Positions 23,157-31,515 of a DNA stretch of 64,000 nucleotides are shown here, piece by piece. The stretch spans positions 372,001 to 436,000 of the forward strand of contig CP064997.1 in assembly GCA_016700055.1 (NCBI GenBank), given 5' to 3'. The first letter of the stretch is position 1. Each line of letters starts with the position of its first letter. Position numbers and translations under genes: made by a program. This DNA is from Actinomycetota bacterium (GTDB taxonomy: Bacteria; Actinomycetota; Acidimicrobiia; Acidimicrobiales; Ilumatobacteraceae). A model generated the notes under the pieces. The model did not search any database. It was given only the letters and a program-made list of their open reading frames with translations, and was not told the DNA's origin.

Positions 23157-23375
23157 ATGGAGAAGGCTGCCAGTCAGATCCGGTTCGTGGCCGGCTTGCT
23201 GCTCGTCGCCTCGGTCGCCGTTGGCGCTCTCGCCGGCCGGGATATCCCCGACGCCGGGGAGTCGTTCGACTGGGTGGTGGCGTTGCTGGCGTGGGGGCCG
23301 GTGTTCCTCGGCTCCGTCGTCGCCTGGTGCTCAGCCGCCATCGTTGCCGTGTTGGGCCAGTCGTCGGGCGAGTGA
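23157..23375 (+). CDS. Two-helix membrane protein expressed from the prophage (moron-like)
   Basis: The 72-residue product has two hydrophobic helices (FVAGLLLVASVAVGALAG and WVVALLAWGPVFLGSVVAW) with a short acidic loop. It lies between repressor and integrase, points rightward with the repressor, and its end overlaps the integrase end by 45 bp. That location is typical of lysogenic-conversion genes, including superinfection exclusion proteins, but no family is recognised. Confidence 0.6.
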   Translation: MEKAASQIRFVAGLLLVASVAVGALAGRDIPDAGESFDWVVALLAWGPVFLGSVVAWCSAAIVAVLGQSSGE

Positions 23376-24419
23376 GTCGGCGGCCGCCCGGTCGGTGGCG
23401 GGGACGAAGTGGGCGTAGCGTCGCAGCGTCGTCGCCGCCGTGGCGTGCCCGAGCCGTCCGGCGACGGTGACGGGCGCCTCCCCGTCGGCGAGGAGGGTGG
23501 TGGCGACGTAGTGGCGCAGGTCATGCAGCCGCACGTGCTCCAGGCCGAGGTCGCCTCGCAGCACCCCGAAGGCGTGGGTGACGTAGTCGGGCCGCCACGA
23601 CGTCTCGCCGAGTCGGTGCGAGAACACCCACCAGTCGTCCCGCCACGCCAGCCCGAGCCCGAGCAAGTGCTCGGCGCGCTCGGCGCGGTGGCGAGCGAGC
23701 AGGCGTGACGTGGGCACGTCGAGCGCCACCACCCGATGCCCTTTCGCCCCGGTCTTGGTGGCGGTGACGACGAGCCCGCTGGCGGGCGTGTAGGAGACGG
23801 CGCGCCGGATGACGAGCGCCCCAGTGTCGAGGTCGAGGTCGTGCCACTGGAGTCCGCAGATCTCGCCTCGCCGGGCCCCGGTGGTGGCGGCGAGGCGCAG
23901 CCAGACGCCGAGCGGGCCGTCGGCGGCGTCGAGCAAGCGGGCGACGTCGACGTCGTCGGGTGGGGTGACGGGCCGGGGGGTGACCTTGGGACGTTGGGCG
24001 AGGCGCACCACGTTGCGGTCCGCCCAGTCGTAGCGCATCGCCCGCTGCCAGGCGGCCGAGAGCACGGTGTGCAGCCTGTCGAGCCGGTGCGGCGACCAGC
24101 CGAGGGTGCGGTACAGGTGCTCGACGTCGCCGACGCCGACGTCGGCGACCCGGCGGTCGGTGAAGTGGGCGGGGAGGGCGTCCACGACCCGCCGGTAGTC
24201 ATCGGCGGTGGTGGCGGCCAGCTCGGCGTCGGCCAGGTGGGTGCCGGCCAGCACGGCGACAGTGACGTCTCGGCCGGCCAGGTGCCGTCCGAGCTCGATC
24301 AGGAGCCGGGCGCCGGCGATCTCGGCGTCCCGCCGGGTGGGCGCGGTGGTGGAGCGCCGACGGCCACCAACGGAGACTCGGACCCGCCAGGAGCCGGAGG
24401 GGAGACGGTCGAGGTGCAC
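23331..24419 (-). CDS. int: Tyrosine-type integrase
   Basis: The 362-residue recombinase has the N-terminal arm-binding region (VHLDRLPSGSWRVRVSVGGR), a core-binding domain, and the catalytic residues: Arg in TGARRGEICGLQW, H-x-x-R in LHDLRHYVATTLL, His in GRLGHATAATTLRRY and the final Tyr nucleophile in that same stretch. GTG 24419 is preferred because upstream residues are not protein-like; ATG 24494 is possible. It faces the tRNA-Val gene whose 3' end it uses as attachment site. Confidence 0.93.
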   Translation of the reverse strand: MHLDRLPSGSWRVRVSVGGRRRSTTAPTRRDAEIAGARLLIELGRHLAGRDVTVAVLAGTHLADAELAATTADDYRRVVDALPAHFTDRRVADVGVGDVEHLYRTLGWSPHRLDRLHTVLSAAWQRAMRYDWADRNVVRLAQRPKVTPRPVTPPDDVDVARLLDAADGPLGVWLRLAATTGARRGEICGLQWHDLDLDTGALVIRRAVSYTPASGLVVTATKTGAKGHRVVALDVPTSRLLARHRAERAEHLLGLGLAWRDDWWVFSHRLGETSWRPDYVTHAFGVLRGDLGLEHVRLHDLRHYVATTLLADGEAPVTVAGRLGHATAATTLRRYAHFVPATDRAAADSLARRLAQHGNDGG

Positions 24420-24516
24420 CCCCCGATTCTGCACCGTCGGTGCGACGGCGTGGTCACGGGTGTCACGCCGGAGACAACGACCGCACCCCACCACGTCTGC
24501 GACCAGGGGCGATGGG

Positions 24517-24590
24517 TGGGCGTAGCCGGACTCGAACCGGAGACCTCTACCGTGTCAAGGTAGCGCTCTAACCAACTGAGCTATACGCCC
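24517..24590 (-). tRNA. tRNA-Val (anticodon GAC), prophage attachment site
   Basis: A full cloverleaf is present on the minus strand: acceptor arms GGGCGTA (24590-24584) and TACGCCC (24524-24518), D-arm TAGCTCAGTTGGTTAGAGC, anticodon loop TTGACAC with GAC, and GGTTCGAGTCC in the T-arm. The discriminator base is A; CCA is not encoded. The integrase lies beyond its 3' end, so the attachment core should fall in this half of the gene, and integration leaves the tRNA intact. Confidence 0.95.
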
Positions 24591-24602
24591 GAAGCGGATG
24601 CG

Positions 24603-24608
24603 TACGCT
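24603..24608 (+). promoter_or_regulatory. -10 box of the oxygenase gene
   Basis: TACGCT lies seven bases before GTG 24616, giving a predicted leaderless start. The same short region must also contain the upstream promoter of the divergent tRNA-Val gene. Confidence 0.4.
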
Positions 24609-24615
24609 ACCAGCG

Positions 24616-25662
24616 GTGCCCGGCCCGCTCCCACTCATCGACGTCGCCGCGCTGCGCGCACCTGGGCCGGCGGCGCTCGCCGCGGCCCGCGAGATCGACG
24701 CCGCCTGCCGCAACGCCGGCTTCTTCCGGATCACCGGCCACGGGGTGCCCGACGAGCTGTTCGACGACCTAGACCGGGCCGCTCGCGAGTTCTTCGCCCT
24801 GCCCGACGCCGTGAAGTCGCAGATCGCGATGCCCCGCGGCGGCACCGCCTGGCGGGGGTGGTTCCCCGTCGGCGGCGAGCTCACCTCCGGGCGTCCGGAC
24901 CGCAAGGAGGGCCTGTACGTCGGCACCGAGCTGCGCGCCGACCACCCGCGCGTCGCGGCCGGCGTGCCCCTGCACGGGCCGAACCTGTTCCCGAGTGAGC
25001 CGGCCGAGCTCGGCCCATTGGCGCTCGCCTGGATCGCGCAGCTGACCGAACTCGCCAACGTGGTGATGCGCGGCGTGGCGCTCGGCCTCGGTCTCTCGCC
25101 GACTTGGTTCGAGGAGAACCTCACCGGCGATCCGACGGTGCTGTTCCGCATCTTCCACTACCCGCCCGGCGACGACACCGACTGGGGCGTCGGCGAGCAC
25201 ACCGACTACGGGCTGCTCACCCTGCTCGCCCAGGACGGCTGCGGCGGGCTGCAGGTGCGCACGCCCGACGGCTGGGTGGACGTGCCCGCCGAGCGGGGCG
25301 TGATCGTGTGCAACATCGGCGACATGCTCGATCGCCTCACCGAGGGCCGCTATCGCTCGACGGCGCACAGGGTGCGCAACACGAGTGGGCGCAGCCGGCT
25401 GTCGATGCCGTTCTTCTTCGACCCCTCGTGGGACGCGTGCGTCGTGCCGCTGCCGCTCACCGGCTCGCCCCCTGCCGACGACGCCGACCTCCGGTGGGAC
25501 GCGGCGAGCGTCCACGCGTGGGACGGGACCTACGGCGACTACCTCACCGCGAAGGTGGCGAAGGTCTTCCCCGAGCTGTTCACGTCGGTGGCGGCCGGCG
25601 TGGAAGACCTCAGCGGAGGCGGTGCGAGACCTCGTTCGCCAGCAGGCGGCCCGCCCGCGTGA
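24616..25662 (+). CDS. 2-oxoglutarate/Fe(II)-dependent oxygenase, isopenicillin N synthase-like
   Basis: A 348-residue enzyme of the plant/fungal-type 2OG oxygenase family. The iron triad is His-x-Asp in GEHTDYGLLTLL and His in RSTAHRV; the co-substrate Arg is in SRLSMPFFFDP. The N-terminal DIOX_N-like part (PLIDVAALR, GFFRITGHGVPD) is complete. The start is either GTG 24616 (leaderless) or ATG 24598. Its 3' end overlaps hemW by 53 bp tail to tail. The substrate is unknown; relatives act on small molecules. Confidence 0.85.
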   Translation: MPGPLPLIDVAALRAPGPAALAAAREIDAACRNAGFFRITGHGVPDELFDDLDRAAREFFALPDAVKSQIAMPRGGTAWRGWFPVGGELTSGRPDRKEGLYVGTELRADHPRVAAGVPLHGPNLFPSEPAELGPLALAWIAQLTELANVVMRGVALGLGLSPTWFEENLTGDPTVLFRIFHYPPGDDTDWGVGEHTDYGLLTLLAQDGCGGLQVRTPDGWVDVPAERGVIVCNIGDMLDRLTEGRYRSTAHRVRNTSGRSRLSMPFFFDPSWDACVVPLPLTGSPPADDADLRWDAASVHAWDGTYGDYLTAKVAKVFPELFTSVAAGVEDLSGGGARPRSPAGGPPA

Positions 25663-26665
25663 GCACCGCCCTCTCACCGCGGACCTCTACCAGCCCGGCG
25701 AGATCGGTCATGTCCAGCGAGCCGGCGGGAACACCGTCGCGAGTCCGCAGCGCTAGCTGCAGACCCTCCATCCGGCGGGTCTCCACGTCGAGCTGCTCCG
25801 CCGCTGCCTCGGCCGGGCTCCCCTCGCCGACGAGATCCACATAACGCTCGGGGGCTCGCACGTTCCACCACCGCCGCCCGTCGCGGTGAGAGTGGGCCGC
25901 GCAGCCGAAGCCGAGGTAGTCGCCCTGCCCCCAGTAGAGCTGGTTGTGCCGGCACTCGTGGCCGGGCAGCGCCCAGTTCGACACCTCGTAGGTGGAAAGC
26001 CCCGCGGCACTCAACAGCTCGTCGGCGATCTCGTACATCTCCGCCTGCACGTCGTCGTCGGGATGCCGCTCGGGATCGAGGGCAAGCGGAGTCCCGGCCT
26101 CGACCGTCAGCCCATAGGCCGACACGTGCGGCGGTTCGAGCGCGAGCGCAGCGCGCACCGTCTCCGCCCAGTCGCCCGGCGTCTCGCCTGCGGCCCCGTA
26201 GATGAGGTCGAGGTTGAACGACTCGAACCCCACCTCGCGCGCCGCGTCGACGGCGGCGACGACGTTGGCGGGATCGTGCGTGCGCCCGAGCGCGGCGAGC
26301 ACATCGGTCACCATCGACTGCACCCCGAAGCTCAGCCGGTTCACCCCCGCGGCGCGGTACGTGCCGAGCATCGCGACCGTCACGTCGTCGGGGTTGCACT
26401 CGACGCTCACCTCGGCGCCGGGGGCGATCGGGATCCGTCCGAGGACGCCGGCGAGTGCCTCGGCGGGCACGCGGGTGGGAGTGCCGCCGCCGACGAACAC
26501 GCTCGTCGCGGCCGGCATCCCGGCGGCCACGGCACGGCCGATCTCGGCCGCGAGCGCGTCCATGTAGACGGCGACCAGGTGATCACGATCGGCCCAGGTG
26601 GCAAACGCGCAGTAGTCGCAACGGTGCCGACAGAACGGGATGTGGACGTAGACACCGAACGGCAC
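25610..26665 (-). CDS. hemW: HemW-type radical SAM protein
   Basis: The 351-residue protein carries the HemN/HemW radical SAM motif C-x3-C-x2-C at Cys12, 16 and 19 (HIPFCRHRCDYC), plus FVGGGTPT, SVECNPD, RLSFGVQSM and the later YEVSNWALPGHECRHN. Lack of the extra N-terminal Cys of HemN and a typical length favour HemW, a heme chaperone, over coproporphyrinogen oxidase. GTG start at 26665. Confidence 0.88.
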   Translation of the reverse strand: MPFGVYVHIPFCRHRCDYCAFATWADRDHLVAVYMDALAAEIGRAVAAGMPAATSVFVGGGTPTRVPAEALAGVLGRIPIAPGAEVSVECNPDDVTVAMLGTYRAAGVNRLSFGVQSMVTDVLAALGRTHDPANVVAAVDAAREVGFESFNLDLIYGAAGETPGDWAETVRAALALEPPHVSAYGLTVEAGTPLALDPERHPDDDVQAEMYEIADELLSAAGLSTYEVSNWALPGHECRHNQLYWGQGDYLGFGCAAHSHRDGRRWWNVRAPERYVDLVGEGSPAEAAAEQLDVETRRMEGLQLALRTRDGVPAGSLDMTDLAGLVEVRGERAVLTRAGRLLANEVSHRLR

Positions 26666-26713
26666 TAACTCAGTCTGGCGTTCGCCGGCACCGTCCGTTT
26701 CTCAGTTCAGGGG

Positions 26714-26742
26714 TTGACAAGACGAACATATGTTCGTATACT
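26714..26742 (+). promoter_or_regulatory. Strong promoter with embedded SOS box
   Basis: TTGACA (26714-26719), a 17-bp spacer and TATACT (26737-26742) form a near-consensus promoter. The spacer contains the SOS-type palindrome. The -10 ends six bases before ATG 26749, so the messenger should be leaderless and a bound repressor would directly block RNA polymerase. Confidence 0.85.
26723..26736. promoter_or_regulatory. LexA (SOS) box
   Basis: CGAACATATGTTCG is a perfect 14-bp palindrome matching the actinobacterial and Gram-positive SOS box (CGAACN4GTTCG). It lies exactly between the -35 and -10 of the DUF222-HNH promoter. Confidence 0.85.
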
Positions 26743-26748
26743 GGTGTG

Positions 26749-27996
26749 ATGGAACTCGTAGTTGGGGTCGTAGGGGTTGAGGAAGAGGCGCTGGCAGCTT
26801 TGAACGCCGGTGTCGATGCCCTCTCTCGGCTCGACCTCGACGGGCTGTCTGACGACAGATTGCATGCGTTGACGATCGCGGTGCAGCGCTGTACCGCTCG
26901 ACTGGGGGTGGCCCGCGCCGCGGTGGTCCGCCGTTGGGATACGCGTGGGGTGTGGGCCGCAGATGGTTCGCGCAGCCCCGCTCACCGCCTGGCGCGAGAG
27001 ACGAACACCTCGACGCACTCGGCCAGGGTGGAGCTCGCCCGGGCAAGGGATCTGGCGGTGATGCGTCGTGCTGCGGACGCGATCACCGCTGGTCGGCTGT
27101 CGTTGGATCACGTGTACCTGTTCGCCAAGGCGCGCAAGGAACCCTGCCAAGCGGCGTTCGCCGACAGTGAGGAATGGCTCGTCGATCAATGCGCCCGGTT
27201 GCCGTTCCCCGACGCCGAACGGCTCGTCAAGTACTGGCGTCAACGCGCCGACGCCGCCGCCGCCGAGGACGAGGCCGAACGCAACGAGAGCGCCAACTCG
27301 TTGCACACGTCCGCGACCTTGGACGGCACGGTGGTGATCAACGGTCAACTCGACGCGATATCAGGGGCGGTGTTCACCAACGAACTACAGCGTCTGGAGC
27401 GCCAGCTGCTGTTGGCGGACAAGGCTTCGTTGACCGTGAGAACCGTCACGCAGCGGCGGGCGGCGGCGTTGGTGGAGATGGCCAAACGCTCAGCGGCGTC
27501 CAAGACCGGTCGGCAACGGCCGCTGGTCACCGTGCTCGTCGGCGACGAAACGCTGCGGCACATGTGTGAGTTGTCCAACGGCACCGTGATCACCCCCGGC
27601 CAAGCGGCCGGACTGGTCAACGACGCACTGGTGGAATCGGTGATCTTCGACAACAAGACCACCGTCATCGCCGTCACCCACAAACGACGCTTCACCGGGG
27701 CTTTGCGGCGCGCGATCGAAGTCCGCGACCGCCGCTGCCAACACAGCTCAGGCTGCTACCAGGCCGTGGAACGTTGCGACGTCGACCACATCACCCCCTA
27801 CCGCGACGGCGGGCCGACCAGCCAGTTCAACGGGAGGCTGCTGTGCGCCTTCCACAACCGCCACCCCGACGTCAGCGACCACCACCAGATCAAACCCCAA
27901 CCCGTGAGACCGATCGACGACCTCGACCGCCTCCGCGCCCTCATCCGCTGGCGCAACCAACACCGACCCGACGACGACAGCGACGACGCCGCCTGA
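26749..27996 (+). CDS. DUF222/13E12-family HNH endonuclease, SOS-controlled
   Basis: A 415-residue protein of the 13E12 family, abundant in Actinomycetota. The N-terminal DUF222 region runs to about residue 300 (SPAHRLARETNTSTHSARVELARARDLAVM and AITAGRLSLDHVYLFAKA are typical, cited in part). The C-terminal HNH domain reads RDRRCQHSSGCY, then CDVDHITPYRDGG and LLCAFHNR. ATG 26749 is set by the -10 spacing. Family members in Mycobacterium are known DNA-damage-induced genes; the LexA box agrees. The cellular role is unresolved, possibly a mobile or repair-related nuclease. Confidence 0.9.
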   Translation: MELVVGVVGVEEEALAALNAGVDALSRLDLDGLSDDRLHALTIAVQRCTARLGVARAAVVRRWDTRGVWAADGSRSPAHRLARETNTSTHSARVELARARDLAVMRRAADAITAGRLSLDHVYLFAKARKEPCQAAFADSEEWLVDQCARLPFPDAERLVKYWRQRADAAAAEDEAERNESANSLHTSATLDGTVVINGQLDAISGAVFTNELQRLERQLLLADKASLTVRTVTQRRAAALVEMAKRSAASKTGRQRPLVTVLVGDETLRHMCELSNGTVITPGQAAGLVNDALVESVIFDNKTTVIAVTHKRRFTGALRRAIEVRDRRCQHSSGCYQAVERCDVDHITPYRDGGPTSQFNGRLLCAFHNRHPDVSDHHQIKPQPVRPIDDLDRLRALIRWRNQHRPDDDSDDAA

Positions 27997-28006
27997 GGCA
28001 GGTCGG

Positions 28007-28525
28007 TCAGTCGGTGCGGAAGACGAGGTCGAGCGCTTCCAGGCGCTCACCTACCTGGTCGATCGGGACGTCGAGCATGGCCGCGATCGCCCGCGTGTCG
28101 TGGCCCCGCACGGTCAGCACCTTGCCGTTGAAGTCCTGGCGCTGTACCTGGATCATCCGCAGGAAGCGGGCAAGCATCTCGAACGGCTGGCCCTTCATCT
28201 GCGCGAGCTTGACGAGGTCGATCGCCAGCTTGCGGTACGTCCCCGTCGGCGCGTCGAGCGCGTCGAGGCTCGGCACGGCGTCGTCGCGGGGCAGCAGCTG
28301 GTCGATCGGCACGGCGTAGAACTTGGCCAGACGCTCGAGGCGCGGCACCGAGATCGCCCGCTCACCGCGCTCGTAGGCCCCGAGCACGGAGGCCTTGAAC
28401 TCCTCGTCGGACTGAGCCTCGACGTCTTGGAGGGAGAGCCGCTTCTGCCGGCGGATGGCGCGCAATCGCTCGCCGACCTTGCGACTGTAAGGGGATGCGA
28501 GTGCATCCTCGTCGAAGTCAGTCAT
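28007..28525 (-). CDS. bldD: BldD-like c-di-GMP-responsive regulator
   Basis: The 172-residue protein is close in length to Streptomyces BldD (167). The N-terminal Xre HTH includes SLQDVEAQSDEEFKASVLGA and YERGERAISVPRLERLAKF. The C-terminal domain carries R129-x-D131, eight residues, R140-x-x-D143, matching the c-di-GMP signature R-x-D-x8-R-x-x-D of BldD. ATG 28525 is chosen because AAGGA lies upstream; GTG 28549 is possible. In Streptomyces BldD represses development; here it may control a wider c-di-GMP response. Confidence 0.85.
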   Translation of the reverse strand: MTDFDEDALASPYSRKVGERLRAIRRQKRLSLQDVEAQSDEEFKASVLGAYERGERAISVPRLERLAKFYAVPIDQLLPRDDAVPSLDALDAPTGTYRKLAIDLVKLAQMKGQPFEMLARFLRMIQVQRQDFNGKVLTVRGHDTRAIAAMLDVPIDQVGERLEALDLVFRTD

Positions 28526-28562
28526 GGCTCGTTCCTTCTCCGCCTTCACTCATCGTGGCCGT

Positions 28563-28575
28563 TCTCACGGTGAGA
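28563..28575. promoter_or_regulatory. Palindrome upstream of bldD-like gene
   Basis: TCTCACGGTGAGA is a 13-bp inverted repeat about 40 bp upstream of the start. BldD controls its own gene in Streptomyces, so this is a candidate autoregulatory site, though it does not match the Streptomyces BldD box well. Confidence 0.35.
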
Positions 28576-28651
28576 GGCAACATTAGGACGAGTTGACGGC
28601 CATGGGAACCCCGATGGCCGAATCTTGACTCCCCGTAGCCTCGTCAGCACC

Positions 28652-29371
28652 CTACGTGGCAGCAATACCACGTAAGGCAGCCAGGATCGCGCCGGCAGTG
28701 ACGGCCGCGGTCTCGGTGCGCAGAACGCCGCCGGGCAGCCCGACTCGGTGCAGCGGCAGGTCCAGCTCGACCTCGCTCCAGCCGCCCTCCGGCCCGACGA
28801 GCACCGTCGAGGTCGCGCGGGCGTCGATCAACGGCGTGGCGCCGGGCTCGGCCAGCGCCATGCGCCCTGGCGCAGCACCCGCGCCGCTCAGCACCCCGGC
28901 CACTCCCGCCGCGTGCACGATCTCGGGCAAGTACACCGCGCGGCTCTGCATCGCGGCCTCCCGCGCCACACGCTGGAGCCGCTGGAGGTGGGTGGGAAGA
29001 CGCTCGGTGTCCCAGCGCACGACGCTGCGATCGGCGGCGAGCAGCACCACCTTGTCGATCCCGAGCTCGGTCAGCTTCTGCACCGCCCAGTCGACGCGGT
29101 CACCCTTCACGAGAGCGATGCCGACCGTCAGCGTTACCGCCGGCCGGGGTTCGACGCGCACCTCACCCTCGGGTTCGAGCGCGGCCCCGCCGGCGAAGCG
29201 CGCCATGCGCCAGCGGCCGGCCCCGTCGCTGACGACGACTCGTTCGCCCCGGCGCAGCCGCAGCACTCGGGCCAAATGGTGGGCGTCGGCATCGGCGAGC
29301 GACAAGAGACCGCCGTCGTCGACGGTCTCGACGAACACCTGCGCCGCGGCGTCGCGGCGCTCGCCGATCAT
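28652..29371 (-). CDS. rsmE: 16S rRNA m3U1498 methyltransferase RsmE
   Basis: The 239-residue SPOUT methyltransferase has the RsmE pattern: HHLARVLRLRRGE, VGIALVKGDRVDWAVQKLTELG, AREAAMQSRAVYLPEI and the knot motif LVGPEGGWSEVEL, ending in GGVLRTETAAVTAGAILA. It methylates U1498 of 16S rRNA. The start overlaps the dnaJ stop by four bases; dnaJ-rsmE is a common bacterial pair. Confidence 0.93.
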   Translation of the reverse strand: MIGERRDAAAQVFVETVDDGGLLSLADADAHHLARVLRLRRGERVVVSDGAGRWRMARFAGGAALEPEGEVRVEPRPAVTLTVGIALVKGDRVDWAVQKLTELGIDKVVLLAADRSVVRWDTERLPTHLQRLQRVAREAAMQSRAVYLPEIVHAAGVAGVLSGAGAAPGRMALAEPGATPLIDARATSTVLVGPEGGWSEVELDLPLHRVGLPGGVLRTETAAVTAGAILAALRGIAAT

Positions 29372-30492
29372 GTGAACGCGGACTTGATCCGCGAGAACAG
29401 CCCGCCTGACTCCGGCGGGGCGACGTCGTCGCCACGCATCTCCGCGTACTGGCGCAGCAGCGTCGCCTCGGCCTCGCTCAGCTTGGTCGGCACATCGACC
29501 CTGACCAAGACGCGCATGTGGCCTCGGCCGCGACCGTGCAGCGCAGGCACGCCCCGGCCGCGCAGCACGAACTGACGCCCGGGCTGGGTGCCCGCCGGGA
29601 CGACGAGCTCTTCCTCGCCGTCGAGCGTGGGCATCATCAACCGCACACCGAGAGCGGCCTGCGCGATCGAGATCGGCAACTCGGTGACGATGTCGTCGCC
29701 GTCTCGGGTGAAGTGCTCGTGGGGCGCGACGCGCAAGTGCACGTAGAGATCTCCGGCACCGCCGCCGCGTGGCCCGACCGCACCGCGCCCGGTGAGGCGC
29801 AGCGTCGAGCCGGTGTCGACCCCGGCAGGAATGTCGACCTGATACGTCTTGTCGAGGATGCGCCGTCCTTCGCCGGCGCACGTCGCGCACGGGGTGGCGA
29901 TGACGGTGCCGAACCCACCACAGCGAGGGCACGCGGAAGCGGTGACCATCTGGCCGAGGATGCTCTGGCGCACGCGGCGGACCTGTCCCGAGCCGTTGCA
30001 CTCGGCGCAGGTGACGGGCTCGGTGCCCGACCCGGCGCCGCTGCCTGCACAGTCTTCGCAGGCGGCGGCGGTGCGCACGCTCACCGGCACCGTGGCCCCG
30101 AACACCGCCTGCTCGAACGCGACGTCTGCGACCACCTCGAGGTCCTGGCCGCGCGGCGGGCCGGCCGCGCCGCGCCCGCCACCGCCGCCGAAGGGCGAGC
30201 CACCGAAGAACGCGTCGAACAGGTCGCCGAGGCCGCCCCCGCCGGAGAACATGTCACCCGTCGCGCCCGACCCGCCCAACCCGGCCTCGCCGAAGCGGTC
30301 GTAGCGGGCGCGCAGGTCGGCGTCGGAGAGCACCTCGTAGGCGCGGGACAGCTCCTTGAAGAGCTCTTCGGCCTGGGGGTCGTCGGGCTGCGCGTCGGGA
30401 TGCAGCTCGCGGGCGCGCCGGCGGTACGCCTTCTTGATCTCGTCCGCGCTGGCGCGGCGCGACACCCCGAGCAGCTCGTAGAAGTCGGCCAC
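29368..30492 (-). CDS. dnaJ: Chaperone protein DnaJ
   Basis: The 374-residue co-chaperone of DnaK has a J-domain (FYELLGVSRRASADEIKKAYR, HPD at about residue 32), a Gly/Phe-rich region, four zinc-finger CxxCxGxG repeats (CEDCAGSG, CAECNGSG, CPRCGGFG, CATCAGEG) and the C-terminal substrate-binding domain. GTG 30492 is six bases after the hrcA stop, so hrcA and dnaJ are cotranscribed. This is the HrcA-linked dnaJ copy. Confidence 0.95.
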   Translation of the reverse strand: MADFYELLGVSRRASADEIKKAYRRRARELHPDAQPDDPQAEELFKELSRAYEVLSDADLRARYDRFGEAGLGGSGATGDMFSGGGGLGDLFDAFFGGSPFGGGGGRGAAGPPRGQDLEVVADVAFEQAVFGATVPVSVRTAAACEDCAGSGAGSGTEPVTCAECNGSGQVRRVRQSILGQMVTASACPRCGGFGTVIATPCATCAGEGRRILDKTYQVDIPAGVDTGSTLRLTGRGAVGPRGGGAGDLYVHLRVAPHEHFTRDGDDIVTELPISIAQAALGVRLMMPTLDGEEELVVPAGTQPGRQFVLRGRGVPALHGRGRGHMRVLVRVDVPTKLSEAEATLLRQYAEMRGDDVAPPESGGLFSRIKSAFT

Positions 30493-30497
30493 AGCTC

Positions 30498-31496
30498 TCA
30501 GCCTTCGGCCAGGCGTTGGGCCAGCCGCTCGGAGACGACGTCGACCGTCGCCAGAGCCTGTGGGTAGTTCATGCGGGTCGGGCCGAGCACGCCGACGGTG
30601 CCGAGCTGCTCGCCGTCGACGACGACGGGAGCGACGACGACCGAGCACGCGGCGAGCGGCTCCACCCCGTGCTCGGCTCCGATGGCCACGCTCAGCCCGC
30701 GGTCGAGGACGTCACGCACCAGCGAGACCACCACGTACTGCTGCTCGAGGGTCTGCAGCACCTGGCGGACGACGGCGACCGCGTCGAACGCGCTCGCCAT
30801 GGCCGACGCCCCGCCGACGTACACGTGGTCGCCCTCGTCGAGGCAGTGGCCGAGGGCGGCAACAGCCCGCGCGCTGATCATGTCGACCGCGAAGTCGCCC
30901 GTGCTCGGCACCGCCGGCAGATCGGCGAGCGCGCAGCCGGCCAACGCCTGCTGCAGGTGGGCAGTGGCAGCGGCGAGGCGGGCGTCACCGACGTCGTCCT
31001 CGAGCTCGATCTGGTCGCTCTCCACCGAGCCGTTGGACATCACCGCGACCACCATCGCGAGGCGAGCGGACAGCCCGACCACCTGCACCGATCGCACGAC
31101 CGCGGCTTCGTGGGCCGGCCCGAGCACGACCGAGGCATAGCTGGTCAAGCCGGCGACGAGGTGCGAGGTGCGGGCGAGCATCTCTTCCAGTCGACCGTGC
31201 GCGGTGTCGAAGAACTCACGCACCTGCTGCACCGAGGGCTCGTCCAAGCGGCCCGGCTGGGTGAGGTGGTCGACGAAGAACCGGTACCCCTTGTCGGTGG
31301 GCACGCGCCCGGCCGACGTGTGCGGTTGGACGAGATAGCCCTCCTGTTCGAGCACCGCCATCTCGTTGCGCACCGTCGCCGAGGAGACCTTGACACCGGG
31401 CGCGGCGGCCACGTGCGTCGAGCCCACAGGCTGCCCGCTGCCGATGTACTCCTGCACGACGGCCCGCAGGATGGAGGTCTTGCGCTCGTCGAGCAT
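30498..31496 (-). CDS. hrcA: Heat-shock repressor HrcA
   Basis: The 332-residue repressor has an N-terminal winged helix (LDERKTSILRAVVQEYIGSG, VSSATVRNEMAVLEQEGYL) followed by TSAGRVPTDKGYRFFVDHL, all diagnostic. The C-terminal domain ends in VGVLGPTRMNYPQALATVD. HrcA with GroE folding help binds CIRCE sites; no CIRCE (TTAGCACTC-N9-GAGTGCTAA) is visible upstream here. A TAGCCT -10 lies nine bases before the ATG. Confidence 0.95.
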   Translation of the reverse strand: MLDERKTSILRAVVQEYIGSGQPVGSTHVAAAPGVKVSSATVRNEMAVLEQEGYLVQPHTSAGRVPTDKGYRFFVDHLTQPGRLDEPSVQQVREFFDTAHGRLEEMLARTSHLVAGLTSYASVVLGPAHEAAVVRSVQVVGLSARLAMVVAVMSNGSVESDQIELEDDVGDARLAAATAHLQQALAGCALADLPAVPSTGDFAVDMISARAVAALGHCLDEGDHVYVGGASAMASAFDAVAVVRQVLQTLEQQYVVVSLVRDVLDRGLSVAIGAEHGVEPLAACSVVVAPVVVDGEQLGTVGVLGPTRMNYPQALATVDVVSERLAQRLAEG

Positions 31497-31515
31497 CGTG
31501 GCATCAGGCTACCGA

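Noticed and set aside
24419..24494. Longer integrase starting at ATG 24494
   Set aside because: The added residues are Cys/Arg/Gly-rich with no resemblance to an integrase N-terminus; GTG 24419 gives a normal arm-binding start.
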